64,000 nt of DNA from Burkholderia sp. Ac-20365 (GCF_017104715.1 NZ_JAAGPI010000041.1:1-64000); one strand, 5' to 3'. Counted from the stretch's first letter, positions 55,929-64,000 are shown. A program made the numbers and translations. The notes: generated from the letters alone by a model not told the origin.

Positions 55929-55946
55929 CTGTCACGGCTCCGTCAC
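55929..55946 (+). promoter_or_regulatory. PHO-box-like site upstream of the lipid-remodelling genes
   Basis: CTGTCAC-GGCT-CCGTCAC are two 7-bp direct repeats with an 11-bp period, matching the PhoB consensus CTGTCAT-N4-CTGTCAT at 11 of 14 positions. It lies 45 bp before the phosphoesterase ATG. A clear -10 is not visible downstream, so this is a candidate site only. Confidence 0.45.
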
Positions 55947-55990
55947 GCGCCGATGGCGCAATGCGGGTACTGCAACTCGACGCGTGAGCC

Positions 55991-56932
55991 ATGGACAACA
56001 ACACGTCCGCGACTTCCCTCTTCCGTCAGACTGACCCGAGCGTCGATCCCGTCGCTTTCGGCCCCCGCTCCTCCTCAACCGGCCTGCCTCCGATTCCGCA
56101 TCTGCCGACATCGGTGACACCATCCGAAAGCCACCACGACGACGATCACGAGAACTCGCACCGCTATCGCACCATCTGGCTGTCCGATATCCATCTCGGT
56201 TCGGGCGGCTGCCAGGCGAACTATCTGCTCGACTTCCTGCGCCACAACGAATCCGAATACCTGTACCTCGTCGGCGACATCATCGACGGCTGGCAGTTGA
56301 AGAAAGGCTGGTACTGGCCGCAAGGGCATAACGACGTCGTGCAGAAGATCCTGCGCAAGGCGCGCAAAGGCACGCAGGTCGTCTACATCCCAGGCAATCA
56401 CGATGAAGGCGCGCGCCAGTTCTGCGATCTCGCGTTCGGCGACATCCACGTGCGCGGCGAAGCGTTTCACACCACGCTGCAGGGCAAGCGCCTATGGATC
56501 GTGCACGGCGATTTGTTCGATGGCGTGATCCAGCATGCGAAGTGGCTCGCGTATCTCGGCGACACGCTCTACACGATGATTCTCGTGCTGAACCGCTGGT
56601 TCAACCGCATCCGCATCAAGCTCGGCTTCCAGTACTGGTCGCTGTCGCAGTATCTGAAGCACCAGGTGAAGAACGCGGTCAACTTCATCTCCGCGTTCGA
56701 GAACGTGATGACGGACGAAGCGCGCCGCCGCGGCTGCGACGGCGTCGTGTGCGGGCACATCCACAAGGCCGAGATACGCGAGATCGACGGCGTGCTGTAT
56801 TGCAACGACGGCGACTGGGTCGAGAGCCTGTCGGCGCTCGTCGAGACATACGAAGGCGAACTGAAGATCGTCTATTGGACCGTGATGCGTTCGCCCGAAG
56901 CGAGCACGACGAAAGCGCGCGCGACCGCGTAA
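55991..56932 (+). CDS. calcineurin-like phosphoesterase, predicted phospholipase PlcP
   Basis: The 313-residue protein has a disordered N-terminus (about 1-55) and then a metallophosphoesterase domain with WLSDIHLGSGGCQ, LVGDIIDGWQLKKGWYWPQGHND, YIPGNHDEGARQF, WIVHGDLFDG and CGHIHKAEI. All metal ligands are present. Databases tend to call it UDP-2,3-diacylglucosamine diphosphatase (LpxH-like). The WYWPQGHND and YWSLSQYLKHQVKNAV segments are those I associate with PlcP, the phospholipase C of phosphate-starvation lipid remodelling. The following glycosyltransferase and diacylglycerol kinase genes, and the PHO-like site, support PlcP. Confidence 0.78.
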   Translation: MDNNTSATSLFRQTDPSVDPVAFGPRSSSTGLPPIPHLPTSVTPSESHHDDDHENSHRYRTIWLSDIHLGSGGCQANYLLDFLRHNESEYLYLVGDIIDGWQLKKGWYWPQGHNDVVQKILRKARKGTQVVYIPGNHDEGARQFCDLAFGDIHVRGEAFHTTLQGKRLWIVHGDLFDGVIQHAKWLAYLGDTLYTMILVLNRWFNRIRIKLGFQYWSLSQYLKHQVKNAVNFISAFENVMTDEARRRGCDGVVCGHIHKAEIREIDGVLYCNDGDWVESLSALVETYEGELKIVYWTVMRSPEASTTKARATA

Positions 56933-56969
56933 GCGCACACCACACCACCACTACGAGAGGGCCAGCCGC

Positions 56970-58001
56970 ATGAAGATCATGATCGTCACCGATGCGTGGG
57001 AACCGCAGGTCAACGGCGTCGTCCGCACGCTGAAGAACACGACGCGCGAACTGACGGCGATCGGCCACACGGTCGATCTGCTGACGCCGCTCGAGTTCAA
57101 GACGATTCCCTGCCCGACGTACCCCGAGATCCGCCTGTCGCTGATGCCGCGGCGCCATTTGCGCAGGCGCATCGACGAGTTCCAGCCCGACGCGTTGCAC
57201 ATCGCGACGGAAGGCCCGCTTGGTCTTGCCGCGCGCGCCTACGCGATCGAGCACAAGCTGCCGTTCACGACCGCCTATCACACGCGCTTTCCCGAGTACG
57301 TGCAGGCGCGCTTCGGGATTCCCGTCGCGTGGACGTATCGCTTCCTGCACTGGTTCCACAAAGCGTCGCTCGCGGTGATGGCGCCGACGCCCGTCGTCAA
57401 GGCCGACCTCGAAAAGTTCGGCTTCACGAACGTCGTATTGTGGACACGCGGCGTCGATCTCGACATCTTCCGGCAGATGGAATCGAAGGTGCTGAACACC
57501 GCGCGGCCGATCTTTCTGTATGTCGGACGCGTGGCCGTCGAGAAGAATGTCGAAGCGTTCCTGAAACTCGATCTGCCCGGCTCGAAGTGGGTATGCGGCG
57601 AAGGGCCGGCGCTGGCCGAACTGAAATCGCGCTATCCCGCTGCCAACTATCTCGGTGTGCTGACGCAGGCCGAGCTCGCGAAAGTCTACGCAGCCGCCGA
57701 CGTATTCGTGTTCCCGAGTCGCACCGACACCTTCGGTCTCGTGCTGCTGGAAGCGCTCGCGTGCGGCACGCCCGTCGCGGCGTACCCGGTGACGGGCCCG
57801 ATCGACGTGCTGGGTGAAGGCGGCGCGGGCGCGATGCACGACGACTTGCGCGAAGCATGCCTGGAGGCGCTGAAGATCGACCGCGACCACGCGCGCGCGT
57901 GGGCCGAGCGTTTCTCGTGGGCGGCCGCTTCCGAGCAGTTCGCCGCACATCTGAAGCCGCTGTCGCGCTCTGCGTATCGCGAGGAAAGCGCCGCTGCCTG
58001 A
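56970..58001 (+). CDS. GT4-family glycosyltransferase, predicted diacylglycerol glycosyltransferase (Agt-like)
   Basis: The 343-residue GT-B enzyme has an N-terminal acceptor domain (VTDAWEPQVNGVVRTL, with the Gly-Val-Val loop), and a C-terminal nucleotide-sugar domain (FLYVGRVAVEKNVEAFL, then FVFPSRTDTFGLVLLEALACGTPVAA with the E-x7-E motif). It lies 37 bp after the phosphoesterase gene. In bacteria with PlcP the neighbouring Agt adds a sugar to diacylglycerol to make glycolipids. That function is inferred from neighbourhood and family. Confidence 0.8.
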   Translation: MKIMIVTDAWEPQVNGVVRTLKNTTRELTAIGHTVDLLTPLEFKTIPCPTYPEIRLSLMPRRHLRRRIDEFQPDALHIATEGPLGLAARAYAIEHKLPFTTAYHTRFPEYVQARFGIPVAWTYRFLHWFHKASLAVMAPTPVVKADLEKFGFTNVVLWTRGVDLDIFRQMESKVLNTARPIFLYVGRVAVEKNVEAFLKLDLPGSKWVCGEGPALAELKSRYPAANYLGVLTQAELAKVYAAADVFVFPSRTDTFGLVLLEALACGTPVAAYPVTGPIDVLGEGGAGAMHDDLREACLEALKIDRDHARAWAERFSWAAASEQFAAHLKPLSRSAYREESAAA

Positions 58002-58041
58002 TCCGTCCGACGCGCAAGCGCCCTCACTTCTCGCCACGCCC

Positions 58042-58728
58042 ATGCAAACGAGACAATCGAACGCATTGCGCGCTCCGCAGGATTCGCTGCGCGACGCCAG
58101 GACTTCCGCGCAGGACGCGCAGCCTTTCAGCGATCCCTTCGACGACGTGCACGAGGACGCCGCGACGCATGCGGGTTATGCTGGACAGTCCAGACCTGCT
58201 CCAGCGAAATCATCTGCCATGTCATCCACGACGCGCGATAACGCGCGAGCCGCCGAAGGTGCATCGCCTGCCGATGCGTCGTCGGAACCGACCGAACCGT
58301 TGGGTCCTGACGATCCGCTCGCGCCGTTGCCTTTCAATCCGTACAAGGGTAATCGCGGGATCACGCGCGCTTGGCATGCGATGAAGAATTCGTTTGCCGG
58401 GTTTCGTGTCGCAATTCGCGAAGAGAGTGCGTTTCGTCAGGAACTGACGCTTGCAGCGATTCTTGTGCCGTGCGGCGTGCTTGTTCCTGTCGATGCCGTG
58501 TCGAGAGTCTTGTTGCTCGGGTCTGTGTTTCTTGTGCTGATCGTCGAGTTGCTGAATTCCAGCGTCGAGGCCGCGATTGACCGGATTTCGCTTGAGCGGC
58601 ATGAGTTGTCCCGGCGTGCAAAGGATCTTGGCAGTGCTGCTGTTATGGTTGCGCTTTTTATCTGTGTGATGACTTGGGGGTTGTTGGTGGGGCCGATTGT
58701 TGTTCGGTGGGTTCGGGCAATGTTTTAA
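58042..58728 (+). CDS. dgkA: diacylglycerol kinase, N-terminally extended
   Basis: The C-terminal about 115 residues form the DgkA integral membrane kinase: NSFAGFRVAIREESAFRQEL, VLIVELLNSSVEAAIDRIS with the catalytic Glu, and RAKDLGSAAVMVAL, with three membrane helices. The first about 110 residues are disordered and not part of the family. The true start may be the ATG at 58219 (169 residues); neither ATG has a strong ribosome site. It phosphorylates diacylglycerol to phosphatidate, so it fits next to a diacylglycerol-producing phospholipase. Palindromic copy D starts directly after the stop. Confidence 0.86.
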   Translation: MQTRQSNALRAPQDSLRDARTSAQDAQPFSDPFDDVHEDAATHAGYAGQSRPAPAKSSAMSSTTRDNARAAEGASPADASSEPTEPLGPDDPLAPLPFNPYKGNRGITRAWHAMKNSFAGFRVAIREESAFRQELTLAAILVPCGVLVPVDAVSRVLLLGSVFLVLIVELLNSSVEAAIDRISLERHELSRRAKDLGSAAVMVALFICVMTWGLLVGPIVVRWVRAMF

Positions 58729-58773
58729 GGTTTTTGGTTTTTGTCCTGCGATGCTTTGTTTTGGTTTGCTTGT

Positions 58774-59437
58774 GTTTGCGCTGGCATCCGCGATATGCCT
58801 TCGTGTTTCATGCGTTGCCCCTGTGCGGGGCGGCACTTACTTTCTTTGCCGCCGCAAAGAAAGTAAGCAAAGAAAGCGGGCTAACACCGCCCGTTCTTGA
58901 CCTCCGCCTGAGGGCCCCCAACAGTTCCTCCACTTCACACCCAACCGCTCCGTTCAATGCCCGTTGCCAGCGGCTTGAACCGGCGCCTCACCCACTTCAA
59001 TCACCCGTAGCGCAGCCAGCGGCAGCGAATGATAACGGCCGCCCAGGTGGCAAACTGTGTGTAGGTCGTAGTACTCCACACCTCAGCGCTCCTACGACAC
59101 CGATGGTGCTTTTCAGTCCGGAGTGATGCGTGTACGCCGCGACAGCCTACACACAGTTTGCCGCTATAGAACGTGGACAATCTGATCGCGCGGGCCGCGA
59201 CGCGGGAGTGTGAAGTGGGTGATGAGCCAGTTCGAAGCGCTGGCAGCGGGCATCGAGAAGAGCGATGCCGCGAACAGGATGGGGCAGTTGGGGGCCCGTG
59301 GGCAACTACAAGAACTGGCGGTGTTCAGCGGCTTTCTTTTGCCTACTTTTCTTTGCCGCGGCAAAGAAAAGTAGGTGCCGCCCCGCACAGGGGCAACGCT
59401 AGCAAACCAGAGACAAAACGCGGATGCCAGCGCAAAC
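58774..59437 (+). repeat. large palindromic intergenic element, copy D
   Basis: The 664-bp core is in the same orientation as the other three. Outer arms continue the palindrome to about 58729 on the left (GGTTTTTGTCCTGCGATG, first base after the dgkA TAA) and 59487 on the right (CGTCGCAAGACAAAAACC), so the full element is about 760 bp. The 34-bp palindrome is at 59342-59375. It belongs to the same inner-arm subtype as copy B. The centre has GGTCGTAG / CTACGAC. No protein is encoded. The rest of the gap to 59580 holds the next promoter. Confidence 0.94.
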
Positions 59438-59512
59438 AACAGCAAACAAAAGCAACCCACACCACCGTCGCAAGACAAAAACCAAACCCCATCCCGCCCC
59501 GAACGACCGGTT

Positions 59513-59518
59513 TATAAT
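59513..59518 (+). promoter_or_regulatory. candidate -10 element for the tetR-LOG genes
   Basis: A perfect TATAAT lies 62 bp before the TetR start, without a good -35. It is flanked by two CGACCG direct copies (CGACCGG before, CGACCGA after), which might be an operator for autoregulation. Confidence 0.4.
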
Positions 59519-59580
59519 CGACCGATAGCATCAAAAAAACCCAAACCCGGGCAAGCGCAGCAAGCCCGCCAAGGACGGAC

Positions 59581-60303
59581 ATGGAACCCAAACCTCCCCG
59601 CCGCACGCGCGAACGGATTCTCGAACTCTCGTTGAAGCTCTTCAACGAAATCGGCGAGCCGAACGTCACGACGACGACGATCGCCGAGGAAATGGAGATC
59701 AGTCCAGGCAACCTGTACTACCACTTCCGCAACAAAGACGACATCATCAACAGCATCTTCAGCCAGTTCGAGCAGGAGATCGAGAAGCGTCTGCGTTTTC
59801 CGGAAGACCATCGCGCAACCATCGACGAAATGTGGTCGTACCTGCAGTACATGGTCGATTTCACCTGGCGCTACCGTTTTCTGTATCGTGACCTGAACGA
59901 CCTGCTCGCGCGCAATCGCACGCTCGAAACGCATTTCAAGCAGATCATCAGCCACAAGGTGCGATTCGCAAGCCAGTTCTGCGAGCAACTCGTCGCCGAT
60001 AACGAAATGGTCGCGACGCCCGACGAACTCAAGGTCATCGCCACCAACATCGGCGTGATCGCCACATACTGGCTGTCGTATCAGTTCGTGATGAACCCGC
60101 GCAAGTACAACGAGCAGGAAGCGATTCAGGCCGAACTGCATCAGGTCAGCGTGCAGATCGTCTCGCTGATGGCGCCCTATCTGCGCGGCCGCTCGCGCGA
60201 ACTGTTCGACGATCTCGTGTCGGGCAAGCATCCGCAGCGCGAGTTCTACGACTACCTGCCACCGCGCGAACCGCGCAACGATTCGAAGGACAGTGGAAGA
60301 TGA
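59581..60303 (+). CDS. TetR/AcrR family transcriptional regulator
   Basis: The 240-residue protein has an N-terminal helix-turn-helix domain (about 8-58: RERILELSLKLFNEIGEPNVTTTTIAEEMEISPGNLYYHFRNKDDII, split here for description) and a mostly helical ligand domain with several Trp and Tyr. It is longer than most TetR proteins because of a charged C-terminal tail (EFYDYLPPREPRNDSK). It overlaps the LOG gene by ATGA, so the pair is translationally coupled. Ligand unknown. Confidence 0.87.
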   Translation: MEPKPPRRTRERILELSLKLFNEIGEPNVTTTTIAEEMEISPGNLYYHFRNKDDIINSIFSQFEQEIEKRLRFPEDHRATIDEMWSYLQYMVDFTWRYRFLYRDLNDLLARNRTLETHFKQIISHKVRFASQFCEQLVADNEMVATPDELKVIATNIGVIATYWLSYQFVMNPRKYNEQEAIQAELHQVSVQIVSLMAPYLRGRSRELFDDLVSGKHPQREFYDYLPPREPRNDSKDSGR

Positions 60304-60884
60304 AGGCAGTCTGTGTCTATTGCGGCTCCTCGGACGGAGCCAAACCGCTGTATCGCGACGCCGCCAAAGCGTTCGGTCGCGCACTCGTCGCAGCAAACCT
60401 GTCGCTCGTCTACGGCGGCGGCAAGGTCGGCCTGATGGGCGTGATCGCCGACGAAGTCATGGCAGCCGGCGGCCGGGCGATCGGGGTGATTCCCGAACTG
60501 CTGGTCAACAAGGAAGTCGGCCATAACGGTCTGTCGGAACTGCACGTCGTGCCCGATATGCATCATCGCAAGAAGATGATGGCCGATCTCTCCGACGCGT
60601 TCGTCGCGATGCCAGGCGGCGCAGGCACCCTCGAAGAACTGTTCGAGGTCTATACGTGGGCGCAGCTCGGCTATCACCAGAAAGCGGTCGCCGTGCTGAA
60701 CATCGACGGCTTCTATGATCCACTGATCTCGATGCTCGAACACACGGTGCAGGAAGGCTTCATGCGCCAGACGTACTTCGACATCCTGCAGATCGACAAC
60801 GACCCCGCCGCGCTGATCCAGAAACTGCAACGCTATCAGCCGCCCGCCGCCGACAAGTGGGCGCAACGGCGCGACCGCGTATAG
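60300..60884 (+). CDS. LOG family protein (TIGR00730, cytokinin riboside phosphoribohydrolase-like)
   Basis: The 194-residue Rossmann-like protein has the LOG signature PGGAGTLEELFEVYTWAQLG and VYGGGKVGLMGVIAD, plus MHHRKKMMADLSDAFVAMPGG with the catalytic Arg/Glu region. Such enzymes remove ribose 5-phosphate from AMP-type nucleotides (and, in plant-associated bacteria, cytokinin nucleotides). The natural substrate is not given by sequence. Coupled to the TetR gene. Confidence 0.9.
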   Translation: MKAVCVYCGSSDGAKPLYRDAAKAFGRALVAANLSLVYGGGKVGLMGVIADEVMAAGGRAIGVIPELLVNKEVGHNGLSELHVVPDMHHRKKMMADLSDAFVAMPGGAGTLEELFEVYTWAQLGYHQKAVAVLNIDGFYDPLISMLEHTVQEGFMRQTYFDILQIDNDPAALIQKLQRYQPPAADKWAQRRDRV

Positions 60885-60936
60885 CGCACCGACGCGCGCT
60901 GACACGCGCTTTCCTGCTTCATTGCGAGAGGCAAGC

Positions 60937-61683
60937 ATGACGAAAGTGGTTCTGATCACGGGCGCGAGCCGCGGTATTGGCCGCGCGACGGCGCGCTTGC
61001 TCGGCGCGCGTGGCTGGTCGGTCGGCGTGAATTACGCGAGCAACGAGGCTGCCGCCAAAGACACGGCCGCAGAAGTCGGGCGCGCGGGCGGCCATGCGCG
61101 CCTGATCGCAGGCGACGTCGCCGACGAAGCGCAAGTCATCGCGATGTTCGATGCTGTGGAGCAGGCCTTCGGTCGCATCGATGCGCTCGTCAACAATGCA
61201 GGTATCGTCGCGCCTTCGATGCCGCTCGCCCAGATGGACGCGGCGCGCCTGAAGCGCATGTTCGACGTCAACGTGTACGGCGCGTATCTGTGCGCGCGCG
61301 AAGCGGCACGGCGCATGTCGAAAGATCGCGGCGGACATGGCGGCGTGATCGTGAACGTGTCGTCGGCAGCGTCGAGGCTCGGGTCGCCGAACGAATACGT
61401 CGATTACGCAGGCTCGAAAGGCGCCGTCGATACGATGACGATCGGCCTCGCGAAAGAACTCGGTCCGCAAGGCATTCGCGTGAACGCCGTGCGTCCCGGT
61501 CTGATCGATACGGATATTCATGCAAGCGGCGGACGCCCGGATCGCGCCGCCGTGCTCGGCGCGCAGACGCCGCTCGGTCGCCCCGGCACAGCGGATGAAG
61601 TCGCCGAAGCGATCGTGTGGCTGGTGAGCGACGCGTCTTCTTACGTGAACGGCGCGCTGCTCGACGTCAGCGCCGGCCGCTAA
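60937..61683 (+). CDS. short-chain dehydrogenase/reductase
   Basis: The start is set at the ATG at 60937 (MTKVVLITGASRGIGRATA) with GAGAGG 6 nt upstream. The 248-residue classical SDR has TGASRGIG cofactor motif, NNAG, catalytic Ser in NVSSAASRLG and Tyr-x3-Lys in YAGSKGAVD. The absence of an acidic residue right after strand 2 and the Arg of SRG suggest NADPH preference. Substrate unknown. Confidence 0.9.
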   Translation: MTKVVLITGASRGIGRATARLLGARGWSVGVNYASNEAAAKDTAAEVGRAGGHARLIAGDVADEAQVIAMFDAVEQAFGRIDALVNNAGIVAPSMPLAQMDAARLKRMFDVNVYGAYLCAREAARRMSKDRGGHGGVIVNVSSAASRLGSPNEYVDYAGSKGAVDTMTIGLAKELGPQGIRVNAVRPGLIDTDIHASGGRPDRAAVLGAQTPLGRPGTADEVAEAIVWLVSDASSYVNGALLDVSAGR

Positions 61684-61695
61684 GAAAACCCGCCG

Positions 61696-62331
61696 CTAAA
61701 ACGACGACCCCGGCTCGCGCAAAAACGCGATCTCTTCATCGCTCGATACGCGGCCGAGCAGCGCATTGCGATGCGGAAAGCGCCCAAAGCGCTCGACGAT
61801 CCGCGCATGCTGCACAGCCGAGCGCGCATACGAAGGATGAAGACCTTGCGCTTCGAGCAGCGTGTAAAGGCGCACGCCTTCATGCTGCCCTTCTACCGTC
61901 TCATCGTGCTCGAACGGAATGTACGCGAACGCGCGATGATAGACGGTCGGCAGCGACACATCGCTGCCCTCTTCGATCATGCGTCGCGTGATGCTCATCG
62001 CCTTCGCGTCGCCGTCATACATACGCGCCGAAGCCCGATGACAGTTGCGCGTGAACTGGTCGAGCACGATAACGACAGCAAGCGAACCAAGCGGCGTCGC
62101 GAGCCATACGTCCAGTTCATGCGTGAGCGCCGCGTCGATCAACGTGCCGAAACGCTCGCGCAACATCGCATCGAACGTTTCGTCGCGTTTGAACCAGCGC
62201 TTCTGATCCTTGCCGTATTCGTCCGAGCCGGGCGTGCCGAACCAGCAATCGAGCACATCACGCGCACGCGGATCGAGCGAAGCGTAGTCCGCTTCCGACG
62301 AATACGTAGCCGCATCGAAACGCAGGTTCAC
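61696..62331 (-). CDS. DUF924 family protein
   Basis: A GTG start at 62331 overlaps the AlaX stop codon (GTGA); longer open frame is AlaX read out of frame. The 211-residue all-helical protein has family markers VLDCWFGTPG near the N-terminus and VIVLDQFTRNCHRASARMYDGDAKA, then YIPFEHDE and GRFPHRNALLGR. The TPR-like fold has no assigned function. It lies 12 bp from the convergent SDR stop. Confidence 0.85.
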   Translation of the reverse strand: MNLRFDAATYSSEADYASLDPRARDVLDCWFGTPGSDEYGKDQKRWFKRDETFDAMLRERFGTLIDAALTHELDVWLATPLGSLAVVIVLDQFTRNCHRASARMYDGDAKAMSITRRMIEEGSDVSLPTVYHRAFAYIPFEHDETVEGQHEGVRLYTLLEAQGLHPSYARSAVQHARIVERFGRFPHRNALLGRVSSDEEIAFLREPGSSF

Positions 62332-63059
62332 GCGAACTCCAGCACGAGCCGCCGCGTGCGCGCACTCTTCTTTTCCAGCTTCGCGACGCGCAGCGCGCCA
62401 ATCTCTTCCGTATTGCGCACATGCGTTCCGCCGCACGGCTGCAGATCGACGCCTTCGATCTTCAACAGACGCACGCGCCCGAGACCCATCGGCGGCTTCA
62501 CGCTCATCGTGCGTACGAGTTCGGGGCGCGTGGCCATTTCTTCGTCGGTGATCCATTGCGTCGCGACCGCATGCGCGCCGCCAACCAGTTCCGCCAGCCG
62601 CGCTTCAACCAGTTCGCGTTCGATCGGCTCGACGGTCGCGAAGTCGAGACGCGCGTACTCGGCCGTGATGCTGCATCCATCGACGGGATATGGCAGTACC
62701 GCGCACATCAGATGGCTCGCCGTGTGAAGGCGCATATGCCGGTAGCGGCGCGCCCAGTCGATCTGCGCCGTCACCTTCTGGCCGACGGAAAGCTGCGCGA
62801 CGAGCGCTTCCTGGCCGGGCGCAGGAACGTGGACGGCATCGTCGGGTGTCGCGCCTTCGAACTTCGCCTTGCGCGCGTCGGCAATCTCAATACGCGTGCC
62901 GTCGGCAAGTGTCAGCGTGCCCGCATCGCCCGCCTGGCCGCCGCCGAGCGGATAGAACACGGTCTGGTCGAGATGGACGCCCTGCTCGTCGATCGCGACG
63001 ATGGTCGCGTCGCACTGGGTCAGGTAGGCGTCGTCGCGGAATAGCGCGCGCGTCGTCAT
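62328..63059 (-). CDS. alanyl-tRNA editing protein (AlaX)
   Basis: The start at the ATG at 63059 is after AAGGAGAC. The 243-residue protein has an N-terminal beta-barrel domain (FYPLGGGQAGDAGTL) and the AlaRS-like editing domain with HTASHLMCAVL (His-x3-His) and CGGTHVRNTEEIG (Cys-x3-His) zinc ligands. It removes wrongly attached Ser or Gly from tRNA-Ala in trans. It is coupled to DUF924 by a GTGA overlap. Confidence 0.92.
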   Translation of the reverse strand: MTTRALFRDDAYLTQCDATIVAIDEQGVHLDQTVFYPLGGGQAGDAGTLTLADGTRIEIADARKAKFEGATPDDAVHVPAPGQEALVAQLSVGQKVTAQIDWARRYRHMRLHTASHLMCAVLPYPVDGCSITAEYARLDFATVEPIERELVEARLAELVGGAHAVATQWITDEEMATRPELVRTMSVKPPMGLGRVRLLKIEGVDLQPCGGTHVRNTEEIGALRVAKLEKKSARTRRLVLEFA

Positions 63060-63196
63060 GGGGAGTCTCCTTTGTGCTGTGGTCGTGCCAGCGGACATTA
63101 TGCCGATGCCCGCCATGCCCGCCGCGTTCAGTCCGAAGCGCTCCCGACCGAACTGTACTGGCCGATCCAGCACGACGCTTTTACATCGAACAACAC

Positions 63197-63607
63197 TCAG
63201 CCCGGATGATTACGCATCCAGTCGGCGGTATCGAAGAACGAATGCAGCAGACGCTCGCGCAACGGCTCGGGCAAACCGACGTCTTCCATCGCCCACGCCA
63301 TGCAGCGCAACCACTGGTCGCGCTCCACCGACGCAATCTGGAACGGCAGATGCCGCGCGCGCAGACGCGGATGGCCAAAGCGGCTGATGTAGTGATCGGG
63401 GCCGCCGAGCCAGCCGCACAGGAACCAGAACAGCTTGTCGCGCGAGCCTTCCAGTGTGGGTGGATGCAGCTTGCGGATGCCTGCGAAATCGGCTTCGAGG
63501 TCCATCAGGTCGTAGAAGCGGTCGACGAGTTCGCGCACGCGCGCTTCGCCGCCAACGAGTTCGAAGGCCGTCGGTTTCGACGGCGCTTCGTCAATCGGAT
63601 CAGTCAT
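63197..63607 (-). CDS. group II truncated haemoglobin
   Basis: I set the start at the ATG at 63607 (MTDPIDEAPSKPTAFELVGG); a GTG 9 nt upstream is possible. The 136-residue 2-over-2 globin has a Tyr at the B helix region (DRFYDLMD), Trp-rich G/H contacts (FLCGWLGGPDHYI; DQWLRCMAWAMEDVG) and the proximal His in GHPRLRARHLPF. The family binds oxygen or nitric oxide and peroxides. No ribosome site is clear. Confidence 0.9.
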   Translation of the reverse strand: MTDPIDEAPSKPTAFELVGGEARVRELVDRFYDLMDLEADFAGIRKLHPPTLEGSRDKLFWFLCGWLGGPDHYISRFGHPRLRARHLPFQIASVERDQWLRCMAWAMEDVGLPEPLRERLLHSFFDTADWMRNHPG

Positions 63608-63647
63608 ACGGGTCACTACACAATCAAGAGAAGTTCAGAGCGGTGCG

Positions 63648-64000
63648 TCATGCATCGCGCAGCGATTGCAGCGCTGGCCGCATCAGCACATGGCGCAGGC
63701 TGAGCCATCCGCCGACGGCCGCGCACACGACGCCCGCCGCAATACCCGCAGGCAGGATCCACGGGTTGAAGGTGATCGAAAAATCGAACACGCGCGATGC
63801 AAGAATGAAACCGATCACCTGCGAGCCGATCGCCGCCATCAGGCCGGACAGCGCGCCTACCACGACGAATTCCGCGACCTGCACCGCGCGTACCTGCTTG
63901 TGCGACGCGCCGAGCGCGCGCAGCAGCGCGGATTCTCGCATACGCTCGTCGCGGGTGCCCGCGAGCGCGGCGTACAGCACCAGAACGCCCGCGACCAGCG
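63648..64000 (-). CDS. ABC transporter permease, FtsX-like (C-terminal part only)
   Basis: The C-terminal 117 or so residues of a MacB/FtsX-type permease have RDERMRESALLRALGASHKQVR (the coupling-helix region) and then three membrane helices. The frame stays open through the window edge, so the gene is cut and its start lies to the right. Related permeases (YbbP-like) work with a small ATPase in export or envelope stress; the partner is outside the window. Confidence 0.8.
   Translation of the reverse strand, partial: LVAGVLVLYAALAGTRDERMRESALLRALGASHKQVRAVQVAEFVVVGALSGLMAAIGSQVIGFILASRVFDFSITFNPWILPAGIAAGVVCAAVGGWLSLRHVLMRPALQSLRDA

Noticed and set aside
55429..56004. 191-residue minus frame in copy C
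   Set aside because: Repeat-derived and extends antisense into the phosphoesterase promoter; no homology recognised.
58674..59126. 150-residue + frame in copy D
   Set aside because: Starts within dgkA and continues through the repeat; same repeated peptide strings as in the other copies.

Overview
The window is a high-GC, gene-dense bacterial chromosome segment. Gene order and protein families point to Burkholderiaceae (order Burkholderiales), most likely Paraburkholderia or a close relative. The evidence is the chain tpiA-secG-tRNA-Leu(GAG)-nuoA to nuoN-DUF2818, rpsO-pnp, ilvI-ilvH-ilvC-psd-pssA-leuA, and families such as DUF2863, DUF3619, DUF3106, DUF1178 and DUF2818. The genus is inferred from recognition, not from a search.

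Layout. 1-300: promoter and boxA leader of what should be an rRNA operon running off the left edge (minus strand). 300-10,400: mixed single genes (AI-2E-type transporter, DUF2863, atypical LuxR-type regulator, membrane protein, secreted basic protein, M14 carboxypeptidase, YaaA, PIN protein, aminotransferase, GST). 10,460-15,940 (+) and 16,734-20,019 (-): two convergent acyl-CoA catabolic operons. The first has a kinase/ACAD pair like the 4-hydroxyacyl-CoA (LvaA/LvaC, ACAD10/11) system. The second has a two-subunit acyl-CoA dehydrogenase and two MaoC hydratases. 20,074-36,710 (-): DUF1178, a Nudix hydrolase, then the complete 14-gene complex I operon with DUF2818. 36,883-42,367 (-): tRNA-Leu, secG, tpiA, a quinone oxidoreductase, pnp and rpsO. 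42,525-52,389: a substrate-binding protein, a BamE-like lipoprotein, then leuA, pssA, psd, ilvC, ilvH and ilvI (branched-chain amino acids plus phosphatidylethanolamine). 52,809-55,164 (+): ECF sigma factor, DUF3619, DUF3106, RDD. 55,991-58,728 (+): metallophosphoesterase, glycosyltransferase and diacylglycerol kinase, probably a PlcP-Agt-DgkA lipid-remodelling set behind a PHO-box-like site. 59,581-64,000: TetR regulator, LOG protein, SDR, DUF924, AlaX editing protein, truncated haemoglobin and a partial FtsX-type permease.

The most unusual content is a family of four large (about 655 bp, up to about 750 bp with outer arms) imperfect palindromes at about 16.03, 46.56, 55.21 and 58.77 kb. Every copy begins directly at the 3' end of a gene, and all four lie in the same orientation on the + strand although the neighbouring genes do not. 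All share an identical 34-bp perfect palindrome in the right arm and a conserved central domain of about 130 nt. Their arms show paired, concerted changes. They encode no credible protein and I do not recognise a named family. A second notable item is a 27-residue leucine-rich leader peptide with four rare CTA codons upstream of leuA, probably a leucine-sensing attenuator that begins at or next to its own transcription start.
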